Notes under the pieces: generated by a model | The model's input: the letters and a program-made list of their open reading frames with translations, nothing else | Databases searched by the model: none | What the model was told of the DNA's origin: nothing | In this document: positions 9,701 through 20,518 of the stretch, in pieces | Layout: each line of letters opens with the position of its first letter | Numbering within the stretch: the stretch's first letter is position 1 | Origin: Nephromyces sp. MM_2019 | Lineage: Eukaryota; Apicomplexa; Aconoidasida; Nephromycida | Length of the DNA: 23,445 bases | Direction of reading: 5' to 3' | Assembly (NCBI GenBank): GCA_015657535.1 | Contig: JADHZB010001292.1 | Coordinates: 1-23,445 of the forward strand | Translations under genes and position numbers: made by a program

Positions 9701-11477
9701 AGAACCTTCCCCAGAAACGAAAATCATTAACTCCCTAGTAGAAGGTGGTGGAGCTGCTAACGCTGGGGGAAAGAGTAGAGTAAAAGAAAGCATAAATCAG
9801 TCCACTCAGCCGCTCTCAGCTCGCAGTAGTGGCCAACGAGAGGCAGCTACGAGGTTAAAGACAGAGTTTTTGAGGCGCAAGCAAAGCTCAGGAGAAAATT
9901 TTAATGATTCTACGGCGGCTAGGGGTCGCGGAGCTACTTCCTTTCATGCCATAGCCCACAAGCCGGGTGACGGGGAGATGATGAAATGCTCAAGTATTGT
10001 TGAGAGGATTTCTAGCACTGGGGATAGCTTTGATAGGGGAGGTAGTCATAACATGGAAGGCTCAAACTTTTACGGCAACGTGAAAGGCATCCCAAATTCC
10101 CAAAGTAGTAGCGCTGCACAACCTGCAAATCGCAAGGGCTACCAGCATATCATCATAGGTAACCCATCGATAGATATAGCAAAGATTATAGAAACTAATG
10201 ATGAGGAGATCCTGAGCAAGGCCAGCTCCGATGATTTACTGTACGTTGCCAGGCAACTTGAGCACTTCACCGGTGTTTACTTCAACCCAAAATGTAGGGC
10301 TTGGATGGCTTATTACAATCAGTCTACTAAGGGGTCACGAGACAGCCGAAAGCAACGCTTTATTAAGCAGTTCTTAGTATCTCAGTGTGGCTTCTTTGGA
10401 GGAAGAAATGCTGCGATAAAAAAGAGGAGGACATGGGAGGGTTCTCATGGAGGATATGGAGGCATGGGCACCATGTTTTCAATTGGTGAGGGTAGCACAA
10501 AGCAACAAAAGGGTGCCACTGATTCTGAGGATGAAAACTACAAGAGCAAGATATTCTTGTCTCAAGCTGCTGCTGAGTCCCAAGGGCAAGCGGGAGCTGG
10601 AGCAGAAGTGCAGCCAGTGCTAAAACAAGAAGATGGTATGAGTAACTTCGAAGATGATAATATCGACGCATTTGATGACAGCCCTCGTATTAATGACCAC
10701 CAGGACCTGCTTACTTCTTCGGATAGAGGGGAGCTAGATAGGTACGGCATGCACCCTAGTAATTACCAAGGCATTAGCGAAGGACAGATGCAGGAAGGGC
10801 ACAGTACGAACAGTACGCCTTGCCGACCCAACCCTCGCAGGAACGGTAAGAAAAGCTATTATACCAAGGGATCATTCGTTATGGAAGGAGCTTCTGAAGA
10901 GAATGGTGACCCAATGCAGCTCCTTCATGAAGTCACATCACGGAATTTCTTGGCAATGCCACGCGACATACGTGATGGTATGCATGATGCACATCATCAC
11001 AGTAATCTAGCAATATCCGAAGGTATTCAAGATACTGTTGGGGAAGATTTCAGAGGAAGTGACACAAAGTCGATAACGCATGGTTCACATGCTGTCACAA
11101 GCAAGCGCCATAATAGCGCCATCAACTTTAAAGTCAAGAAGAAGACACGAAGGGCTATTGCTAACAAAGACTTCGTTGGCACCAGGCACGATCAGTGGGG
11201 TAAGGGATGGCGCTGTGTCTGGAAGGATGAAAATGGTGCCCAGAAGTCGAAATTTTTTGGAGAGAGCAAGTGGGGGAAGGATATTTGCAAAAAAATGGCA
11301 GAAGATTTAATGAATGAGATAATGAGGGAGAGGGGTTTGCATGTCAGCAACATCGGAGGGGGGGCGAAACAGAATGAAGATTCTGTGGAGAGGGATAACG
11401 AAGGGGGGTACAAAGCAGATGAGGAGGAGGATGAAGAGGTAGAAACTATTGGGGAGGGAGTTGATGAGAGATTTTAA
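6788..11477 (+). CDS. MORN-repeat protein with three AP2-like (ApiAP2-type) DNA-binding domains
   Basis: Two exons, 6788-8729 and 8995-11477, encode 1474 residues. The start is the first ATG (A at -3, G at +4); the open frame extends 20 codons further up but only to a TTG. Residues 1-360 are polar and low-complexity, with an NLS-like KSRRKR at 250-255. Residues ~370-490 form a conserved-looking helical region (ending …ILKQLDCLRSLADK) that I cannot assign. MORN units of exactly 23 residues start at 589 (YEGEV), 612 (YEGQW), 635 (YEGGF) and 658 (YYGNW), the last degenerate. AP2-like domains lie at 831-876 (GRWYARI…GFMKARDMAIERL), 1073-1125 (GVYFNP, GFFGGRNAAIKKRR) and 1374-1425 (GWRCVW…KKMAEDL), the last preceded by the basic KVKKKTRR (1360-1367). 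The tail is strongly acidic. ApiAP2 proteins are nuclear regulators; MORN repeats usually bind membranes or cytoskeleton. The domain calls are by eye, and a role in transcription is inferred. Confidence 0.92.
8730..8994 (+). other. Intron of the MORN-AP2 gene
   Basis: A 265 bp GT-AG intron, phase 1. The donor is GAG|GTAAGTGAG, a textbook site. The acceptor is TATATCCAG|GT, with a branch-like GCTAAC about 22-28 nt upstream. Splicing reads …KQHGRG|CFTEPSG… and restores the 23-residue spacing of the third MORN unit exactly, which independently supports both ends. Confidence 0.93.
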
Positions 11478-11543
11478 ATATTATGATAAACAAGTTTCTA
11501 GTTCCTATATCGTAGCGGCTTAGGAAAAACTTAGTTTTATAGT

Positions 11544-11575
11544 ACCAAACTTAGGTTTTGGTGCGATATAATAAA
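11544..11575 (+). terminator. Putative 3'-end signal of the MORN-AP2 gene
   Basis: An AATAAA at 11570-11575 lies about 95 bases after the TAA stop. It is preceded by a small perfect inverted repeat accaaa/tttggt (11544-11549 and 11557-11562). Polyadenylation here is inferred from the motif alone. Confidence 0.35.
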
Positions 11576-14500
11576 CAAACAATATTATATGAAGCATCTT
11601 CCCGTCTGGAGTATTATTCGGGATACGCTGACCTCGACATGAAGCATACGGCAAGGGTCTTGTGGATTTCTTATACTCGTGTTTTGAATGTACGACTGCA
11701 CTAGCAGAAAAAACAGATTCTTTTAAGTAAAAGTAATAGCCTACAATTTCCTCAAGGCCAATGAAAGCAGCATAATTGAGAGTTTCGCTTTTGAAAGGAG
11801 CAACCTTAATTTATACTACACATGGCAAAGTCAAACATAAAAAAATAAAATTCTCCGCGTGTGTAATACTCGTATCATTGCGCGTACAAGAGTGATCTGT
11901 GGCACGTAATACGGCGAGAAATTGCCATCACGAGCTTAGTCCTATCAAACAAGGCCTTGATATCAAATGAGACAGATATTTGATAATTTCAGTGCACAAA
12001 TATGTTTGCTTTATATTTAAGGTTGTATCCATCATCAACCTCGTGTAATTAGCAGATATGTGGACCAGAATATTTGTTTGAGGTTGCTATTCATCAGAAT
12101 TTAAAGCGTTTTCACTGGCTGAAATCCCCTGTCTCACATCACTTTATTCCTCTTTCGTCTTCTCTATTAACTAATTGGGTAAATCACAAAGCAGTTTCCT
12201 AATTGCTCTTTGTGCTAAAATTTACTCCAATAGTTATAGGGCGATGTACCACAGGACGTCAAATTAATGCGCAAAGCGTTGCACTTGAGTCTTTTACTAA
12301 GTAATTTAGCCAATTATAGATGTAAGAAGGCTGGTGGTGTCTAAAGGTTTTACGCTGTTTGTTACAGTATAACGTTTCTTCTGTTTAAATCGAAGGGTAC
12401 GTATACTTTATTAGGTTCTTATTTGACGAATGTGAGTCCACCTACCCGGTACGATACGGCTCTGCTTTTTCCACCTGCTTTTAATGACAATGAATTGAAC
12501 CATCTCGGCGAATCTTCGTATACTTTCATGCGGGACTAATGAATTTTCTGTTTCAGCTATGGCAGAGTAGCATAATGCTACTCGTTTGACCTCTAGTGAT
12601 TCTTGGGTTCGCGCTGGCTAGCCAGTGCTGCTAGCTACAACTTCATTTTAAAGGTTCCTGTCTTTTTAGGCTCTCACTGCAAAATATATGTCACGGTGCA
12701 AAAATACTATTTGCCTGGTATGTGCATTAGCTATATTCTGGTAATAGGCGATGTAATCAACGCCTTTAACCATTTAATTTAATAGCGTTAAACTTGGTTA
12801 ATGCTTTAGTTCAATAATCACCTCAGCTGTTCGCTATACCTACGTTATCAGTGCCCTGCTGCATCTGCGGGCTTGCACATACCAACATACCACTTCTTCA
12901 CCTTTCGCAAATCAAACATGGATTTATTAATGGGCTTTGTCATGACTTCTTTCGCTCTTTCGAAGTTGCCTCGAGGTTGCTGCACTTCTATGAATAGTGG
13001 CAAAGGCGCCTTCGCTGAAGTTTGCTGTCATTGTGAATATTTTTTCTTTCCTTTTACACTTTCCTAGATGGAAAAGGCGAGCGCTGAGGCACGGCATACG
13101 TTTGCTAGAGGTTATTCTTTGTCAGAGTCGAATTTCACTCATCATGTACTATGCACTTACTAAAAATGATTAAAATCATGATAAGCTATAGAGGGGGCTT
13201 ATACAAAAAACTTCCTTACTAGCGGCATGGAATATCGCTCTAGAAAGTTTACAAGTTGAGTGAAAAAGAGTGTCCTTGCTGATGCAAGAGTGCCAGAAAG
13301 GATTCCTTATATCACATCTCCCTCTAATGGGCTGCGTCATATTATCTAATCAGGATTTAGACGTTAAGCATTAATCTAGCCTATTTATGTAGTTATCGAC
13401 ATGAAAGATTAGAGGGATCTAATACACCAAATCAAAGTTCTCGCTCCACTGACTATGTTATTTAAAGTGACTCATTCGAGTTAGAATGCACTAATGCTAG
13501 CTGCAATATATCAAGCCTTGCTAATTTGTCTGCACACTGATGGTAAGATGTTCTCAGCGCAATGTGAACGAGAATGGCAAAGCCAATCTTCGTGGACTTG
13601 CAATTGCATAATGTGCTACCGAGTTAGTCTGTAGCTCCATTTATAAGATTAGGCTATCTTAAACGCTATGCAAGAGGGGCTACTCACGTACAAAGATCCC
13701 CGATCATCACGCAGCTCAAGTACACTCAATGCTCACATAAAATAAGCCTTTATGAACGCTTGAGCGAGTTTCATCGGAGCAGCACAGCAGCATGAAGGCC
13801 ACGTGATATGATTTCGGTGGCTCAGTGCGGGAGCTGCTTTGCTATCTAACGCTTTTGCCTGAAATGATTTCCATTGAGCAGTACAACTTTCTGGGCGTGA
13901 CATATAAAAGACACGCACTCTGAAGATGGTCACTACTAAAGTTAGACTGATGACTATACCCTTTCTTTTCTCATTCCTATACGAGTTCTGGTTCTGGTGA
14001 AGAAAGAAAAAAAGGTGCTATCACCAATAAAACGATTTGATCCGGTAGCCCTGTCGTTCACTCGTAGTGAGTAAGTTTTCGTAATAAAAACCTAGTGCTG
14101 ATCTAGTCTGTTAGTGTGAGAAGTCACGATGATAAATTAATGTGCGAGTAATATACCTTTTTTTGCGGCTTTTCTGGAATAAAACTAGTGCCGACTTCTA
14201 CATGATTTGCTTCAAGCAAAAAGCAGCTAAGGCTGCATGCCGAGATCACTTCTAACTCCGGAAGTGAGACTCCTATATGGTTGCATAATAGTAAGTAAAC
14301 ATAATTTTTCTCATTGCCTAGCCACTTTTTGAGGAATCCATATCATCGCTTCGCTCACCCCCAGCGCCCTTGGAATTACAGCACCAATTGGACAAAAATA
14401 TGAACAATTTTTACCTGGCGATAAATTTAATTCGAGCCCCCATGACACTTGCAGCCCAATGCACGGTGCGTTTACATTTCCCTTCGATTAGATGCAACAC

Positions 14501-14840
14501 ATTTTTTCAACGCTGGAAAAGTTTAATAAGATCAAGCTCCCCCCTTCCCACAAATCAGGCCTCCACTCTGCTAGAAGTCCTAATACAATACGCTGCATTA
14601 TGAGGAGCTTGCATAATATGCATTGCAATAAGGCATTAACCATAAAAAAAGCCAAAAAAAAATTCTTACAAAAACAGGTCTCAGTTTTAGAATTCTATGT
14701 GGTGCCATTACAACTACCTTAAAACTCGTTTGCTCATCTGATAGTACATTTCGATATATTCCTTCATATCTTAGTGGACGTCTAAAAATCTGCCTCATTT
14801 GCTATTGCGCCATTATCATTTCTCGACTTATGTCGTCCTT
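11576..14840. other. Long stretch without a convincing gene
   Basis: About 3.3 kb of AT-rich sequence. The open frames present (for example 12873-13067 plus, 13733-13933 minus, 14370-14722 plus) are short, mostly lack an ATG, overlap in several frames and show no recognisable motif or splice-bounded continuation. No tandem repeat or RNA gene was recognised. Confidence 0.5.
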
Positions 14841-14841
14841 T

Positions 14842-14847
14842 TTTATT
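14842..14847 (-). terminator. Putative poly(A) signal of the secreted-protein gene
   Basis: AATAAA on the minus strand, 90 bases after the TAA stop of the gene at 14937-16297. Confidence 0.4.
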
Positions 14848-14936
14848 ATCAGATGCCTTTTTGCCGCTATTTATGCTAGGTACGCGCAAATGACCTGTCC
14901 CAGTCCGGTCTCGTGCTGAGAGCTCAATTTTATCCT

Positions 14937-16297
14937 TTATGTTGAGGCAGTGGTGGCGGTCGTCGTGGAAGGAGCGGCGGTTGTGGTATGCGTGTTGGCA
15001 GCGAGGAATGCAGCGAGGGCTGCGCTGGCGGCATCAAAATCACGTTGGATGTTCAGGAGTTTGTCGAAGACCACGCTGATGTTAGACAACCCCGTAGCGG
15101 GGTCCACAGTAATGTCACCCGCGAAGGTACCTCCAAGGGCCTTCACCAAGTCAATTGGGTTCAAACTTACTGTTTTTCCAATCTGCCTCATCTGGTTCGC
15201 TGCAAGTAAAATGAGGATTGGTTGGCTTGTGTATATCAAATACTAAATTTCAGTGGGATAAGTAGACTATTTCGAAGGTGCAGTTGCTGATTCGGGCAAC
15301 AAGCACAAAAGAGACAACGAAAAGCATTAGATCAAGATCATATTTCACGCAGCAGGCGTAGTTGCGTAGATGGCGGAGGTCACCCATTCTACAGGGCGTA
15401 GGAACAAAAGACAAAGAAAAAAGTTAACAACGGCACACTGGTAAATCTGAAGTTTTTGGCGGGAAAAAGTACAGTATCAAGTAATAATACATACAGTACC
15501 AAAAAACTTAATTAAAGAATGGCGTGTATACGGGTTTTTCTCAAGCAGCGGCATAGAATCGATCAAAATCATTCATAGGGAATGCACTAGAAGCAGGCCG
15601 TAGTTGCCTCGCACGAGTGTATGTGCTATAGCCCATTTTCCCTCGGGGGATTTAACTGCTGAAACTGCTTCCATGGATACGTCAAAACCTTATGCCGAGC
15701 ATGCAACTAAATAGCAGGTCAATACAAGCTGTTGTAGAGCCGTTCATTACATGACACACTGAAAGTTTCAATGCTGATATGATCCTCTAAAAACCCCTTA
15801 CCCCCGGTGCTAAGCATCTCCAAAGGACGGCCCCCGCCCACGAGCGATTGAAGGGAATTTTGAGCCTGTGCTACTCCTTCCTGGAGACTGAGGAAAGAGT
15901 GAAGGAAACTTGCTGCATCATTGAATCCTTGCTGGGGATTTCTAAGGTACTCTCCTCCAATTACCTTTCCGACAGTACCGGCGATATTTTGGGGAATCTC
16001 CATAATAGCAGGAGGGTTCGCAACTGCAGTAGTTCATCATGCAGGAAGGAAAGTGCGGCAAGATATTTTAATTGTAATAGTTATAATGGAAGCTCGTAGA
16101 CACTGAAGGTGTTTTTTTTTTCAAATGTTTGCATGCAGTTTAGAGGATTACATCTTTCGGTATTCTTACGATGATCTAAGCAATCTCTAACCTGGTAGAA
16201 ATGCGCTACCTCCAGGTTGCGGGAAAGATTGTGCGTAAGCTCCAATGGCTGCTGTAGCAACCAGCGAAAAGATGAACACGGTCGCGATTTGCTTCAT
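14937..16297 (-). CDS. Small secreted protein with Thr-rich C-terminal tail (unknown family)
   Basis: Three exons on the minus strand, 16297-16192, 16023-15802 and 15199-14937, give 196 residues. Introns (168 and 602 bp) are GT-AG, both phase 1: donors CCAG|GTTAGA and GGGG|GTAAGG, acceptors CTACTGCAG and TTACTTGCAG. Joining them keeps the frame without stops. The start ATG has AAA before it. Residues 1-22 (MKQIATVFIFSLVATAAIGAYA) are a classic signal peptide with an AYA cleavage site. The mature part has no Cys or Trp and contains Ala/Leu/Gln-rich helices. FNDAASFLHSFLS in exon 2 resembles FDAASAALAAFLA in exon 3, which hints at an internal duplication. The last ~18 residues are almost only Thr, Ala, Ser and Pro, suited to O-glycosylation. 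I recognise no family. A TATATAAAA lies just 10-17 nt upstream of the ATG, too close for a normal TATA box unless the leader is very short. An earlier donor (GGAG|GTAGCG) in exon 1 is also in phase 1 and cannot be excluded. Confidence 0.72.
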
Positions 16298-17460
16298 TTT
16301 TTCTGTTTTATATATGGCAGTTCTGAGCAAAACAAAAGGAAATAGCAAGGGTAGATTATTAACGACGCACATAATTGCTCCAAGTGCCGTCTTTAAGTCT
16401 TCACAGTCTAGTTTTTCCGGCTTATCTGTGCTCAAATGCCTGTGCGACTATACCGCATACAAGCATCGTTTAACCCTTGTATTGTTTCCGCTGCGTGGAG
16501 TAATCTACTCGCTCAAGAAAAGTACCGGTTGAGCGGGATGAAACTCAAGTGTTGCATGTGTGTTACTTACTTCGAATATTCATGGTTTGAGCAAAAACCC
16601 AGCAACTAACTAAAACAGCTACCCGATGGCAACTAGTTTGGGCCCACCGGTAATTTCAATTACCACATACTGGTGTTTTGCATTTTACGTTATTGAAGGG
16701 TAATGCACGACAAACCACCCGCAAGTTGACACTTTTAGCCTAATTCCAGTGCGGATGATAATGCACAGTATGTACTACACAGCAGCAGAAAAGTTCTTAC
16801 AAGCCTGCAAAGGGAAAAATCCTTTGCTTTTTTATTGTGAACAGCCCTACGGATACAAGCCGGCTGCAGATACTACCCTAGCAAACTTAAAGCCTCCAAT
16901 TTTTAAGTATATATTTCTTTCCGGGCTTCATTATGACTCCTCTGATATATCTAGTTAATAAGCAGCGCTACGATTTGCCTACCCCTTTTTAGCTTTTTCG
17001 GTAGGCGTGTCTCACACGGATATACTAACGCGTATCCTTGCCCATGCAGCTCTATATACACTAAACTGCTAGTGAAACTATATTATTCCATATTCAACCT
17101 ATTTGTGTATCACCGCATCACTATTATTTCATACGCGTGAACAGTCGCATGTAGAGGGCAGCTTAAAGACAGCAAGCTTACTCGTAGTTGAAACGTGAAC
17201 TTGAAATCGTAGTAACTCCGCCTTTTATATTTCTGGTCCTTGCCCGCTGCTTTTCTGCTTTTGATTATTTCTCCTTTTCTTTTATATATATTGTATTAAT
17301 GTTATTTACTTTCCAGATGGTGAAAGTATATTCGAAAATATTTTGTAGCTTTTTACTTTGTCTCTTTATAAACTCTAATCTATAACTTGTGACGAGCATC
17401 TCTTCGATGCAAGGTAGCTTCATTGGCAACCCTTAGGTGGGTGAAGCTACGAGTGACTGT
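16298..17460. other. Intergenic stretch upstream of the secreted-protein gene
   Basis: No convincing gene. A plus-strand frame at 16755-16958 starts with ATG (MIMHSMYYTAAEKF…), 67 codons, and is preceded by an acceptor-like TTCCAG at 16743-16748. It has no motif I recognise and no partner exon, so it is noted only. A 9 bp inverted repeat gtagcttca/tgaagctac (17414-17422 and 17442-17450, 19 nt loop) lies just before the next candidate region. Confidence 0.4.
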
Positions 17461-18432
17461 ATGGCAACGGGGGAGAGAACAACGAATTCGCAGCTAGACA
17501 GCGTTTTAACCCGTCAGGTTGCACCCAACAGAAATATATACATCAGCTGCTGACGCTTGTCTCACAGATTAGACATGTCATGCTAGGATAATGGACATGA
17601 CGCCTGTGTACCTGGCCCAATCCCCATAGTTTGGGCTAGCATCAGGACTAGAAACACGGCTCTCGACCGGAGACAGCTAGAGAGAAAATTTGCCTTAGGG
17701 GGTGTCGTAGCTCATACACTCTACTGCGGGGGGAGGTCACCTGGTACAGCAATAAGCTGCAAGTGCGAATGCCGGGATAATAAACAGTCGCTGGAACTGA
17801 GCATTATAGGTTAGACACGCTAACGGCGAGGCGCACACACCTAATACATCAGAGGCAACTAGCGCCCCGTCACCTCAGGCTTTGCCCCCTTAAGGCTAAT
17901 TGTGCAAGGGTAATGAGATTTGTGGTGCATAAGATTGGCCTAGCATTGACGAAGAGGGAGGGCGTCAACAAGGTGACTTTGGCGGGCAAATCGTTTACCT
18001 TAGAGTTACAGGGAGGTGATTAAGCGACAGCTTCAGAGAGATATAGCTTATTACACAAAATTGTCGTAGCGTGGTTGTATGCTAAGTTTCGTTACTTTTA
18101 CCCTATTTTCAGAGTGAAGTCGAGATGCAGCAGCTTTGTACGGGTAATTAGCCGTGGCGTAGAGTTATTGGCTGTAAATGTCGCTCTATTAGCTGTAATG
18201 CGGCGGTATTAAGTCCAACACACGATTAGAAGTGTAGAAATGCTATAAACCCTAGAGGGTAATAAGCGCTAACCTCTTTACCAACAGGAGACAGCAAAAA
18301 AGTAGGTTCAGAGAGAGAAAACTGCTTTGGGCAGCCTTTAGAGTGGTAAGTGACACACTAATTTTAGATTTTCCTACTCCCATCCAGGATTCAATAGCTT
18401 GGAATAGTGAGATTGCTGCAGAGAGCTGCTAA
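17461..18432 (+). CDS. Candidate multi-exon gene with very short introns (tentative)
   Basis: I do not recognise a product. A start (MATGERTTNSQL…, 17461-17517) can join in phase 0 to a 75-codon frame at 17587-17811 (…TALDRRQLERKFALGG…) across a 69 nt GT-AG gap. A 79-codon frame follows at 17784-18020 (…MRFVVHKIGLALTKREG…), reachable by a 44 nt GTACAG…AACAG gap from about 17744. Then 18113-18205, 18288-18345 and 18388-18432 join across gaps of 82 and 42 nt, with good signals: acceptor TTACCCTATTTTCAG, branch-like GCTAAC before TTTACCAACAG, donor GTAAGTG with CACTAAT and CCCATCCAG. The protein would end …WNSEIAAESC. Base composition is higher in GC than the flanks. Against it: open runs of this length occur by chance, the gaps are much shorter than introns of the certain genes, and the link from 18020 to 18113 is unresolved. 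Confidence 0.25.
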
Positions 18433-20518
18433 ACGTTACTCGTCACAAAAAGAATAGTGGAATGGCGTATAGCATCGTTGTATTACTAGTTTTACTGCAG
18501 CTTTGGAGGATGGTATTAGTAATGTAATTATGCCTTCCTAACTTTATGATATTTACAGCTTCAGGCCTTGGTAAGCAACAAGACAGTTATTCTAGCAAAA
18601 ACTATAATCCAAAATTATAGCAAAGGGTGAGATTGCTAGCCAAAGAGCATAGTCCACTCAACGGAGAATCTCTCAGAACTGTTGCCATTTTTGCAGCTTC
18701 CCCGAAAGAGGACGTAATGCCTCCATTTAAAGAGCAAAAACATAAGTTTATATACATTTCAATAGCCTCTTGTCAACTTAAAAGGTAAGATCGCTAAATC
18801 CACCTTACCAGAGGAGTAGCAGCAGGAACCTCCAGTGTTGAGCTTACCTAGAAAGTTATGTCCAAGCAGATGCCAGAAAGCCTCCGCTTTCAACCACTTT
18901 AGATAATCCTAGACCTTGTACTAATCATTCCCAGAACTTATTTTAGTAAAGACGTATAAGCAGCGTGAATTGGAATCTTACGAGATTGCACTGGCAAGAC
19001 TGCAGTAGCAAAACAGATAGCCAATGATACTACTGAACTTTTTCATTACTGATGCCTGCCGAAAGTGAGACACACACACGTTTAGGCTCGGTCAATTTGT
19101 CAATATCAGTTTGCAGAATGGGTAAAAAATAATTTCAAGACTGCTATCAGCGTGGCTAACGTTTTCAAGCAAGATCCCATCCCATGATAAAGCCAAGCAG
19201 AAGTCTGAAAAAAATGAGAAAAAAGGGGGGTCTACAAGCAGAGCAGTCATTAGCTATACCGTAATCAGTAAAAAAACGTCTGCGCAATTTCCAGCAAGGA
19301 AAATGGCGCCAGGACGAAGCACGTGGTGCTGTTAGTAAAGGGTTTACTAACAAGGCGGAAATTAATGGTTTTGGATATAGAGCTTCTAGTGAAGGTTGCT
19401 ATCTTAGTTTCGCTTTAGATTTATCCCAGTACCACAAGTCATCTAGCTTAATAATCAGAGGCATATACAAGAAAAAACGCAATTACTCCAAGGATACATA
19501 GGCTTATCCAGTTTATAAAAACACACAAAACCCCTCTAAATGAAAAAATACAATCACTTCAAGAAAAAAACAGGCTTGGCGGATACATTTTCGACGATAA
19601 TAGACATGCATATATGCAAACATGAAAAATGCTTCGCAAAACTATACAAATATAGTTATGTGGAGACTTTTTGATGAAACGGAAACCGAGTACAGTACTT
19701 CATTAGCAATCAAACAACAGTATACGTACAGAACTATCAAGTATACAACCCTCCCCTTCAGAATAACTTCACAAAGAGTCACTCAAAAGAAGACAGATTT
19801 TCTATGCATTACGTAAGCCAATGTGTGGATTGCAATGCAAAACAGCAGGGTTTACACAAAATAATAAGCGGAATGAGGAGAATACAAACCAGCCAATTCA
19901 AGAAGAAGTTGACGACCCCAATAGACAGGTGGAAATCAAGAGGTAAACAAATTCAAATAGTGCGTACATACTATTCTTGGCAGCATGCCACAGTGGGAGT
20001 TAGTAGCAAAAGGGGCAACAGGGCATTGAGTATTGTAGAGAAAGAACTGGCAAACTAGGGTGAATAAGAAACTCAAAATGAAGCATTTTTCGGACATTCT
20101 GGGAGAAAAATAACATAAAACAGAAAAGATGATGAAAAAACCTCCATGAAGATTGCAAACCTCCTTATAGCGGCTGAAATTCAAAAACAAAAAAGCAGCT
20201 AGCAGTCAATATATAAAAATGCATCATCTCCTAGACAGAAAACTAAGCGAAACTCGTACCAGCTACCTTACAGCATGCCTAAAAAATGCCTTCATTTATC
20301 CTATATATTGACTTGAAACAGGACCTAATACGAATACCAACATAACGAGCCTATTGAGAGCTAAAGATTCTCTAAAAACTTGAACTAATCGAGTATCTCC
20401 TACAGGGATATCAGCGAAAAAAAGCCTATCATTTTATAGTGGCTAAAATCAGGCCACTAAGAAACCCACGGAAACACATAGCAACTAAGGAATGCCGGTC
20501 CCAATGATGATCCTGAAG
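18433..20518. other. Stretch with only weak exon candidates
   Basis: The best element is a plus-strand frame at 18621-18784, 54 codons bounded by an acceptor-like TTATAG and a strong donor AAAAG|GTAAGA (contains …NGESLRTVAIFAASPKE…). No joinable neighbour was found. A short motif gtgagattgct recurs at 18407 and 18628, with looser copies near 18785 and 18980, which may be an old degenerate repeat. Two ATG frames at 19622-19816 and 19804-20058 show no recognisable feature beyond a basic composition. Confidence 0.35.

Noticed and set aside
17414..17450. 9 bp inverted repeat considered as a structured RNA or tRNA part
   Set aside because: It is a single stem with a 19 nt loop, with no A or B box and no further helices. 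There is not enough to call an RNA gene.
19804..20058. Plus-strand 84-codon ATG frame, basic
   Set aside because: No domain, poor start context and no splice-supported continuation. The length is within chance for this composition.
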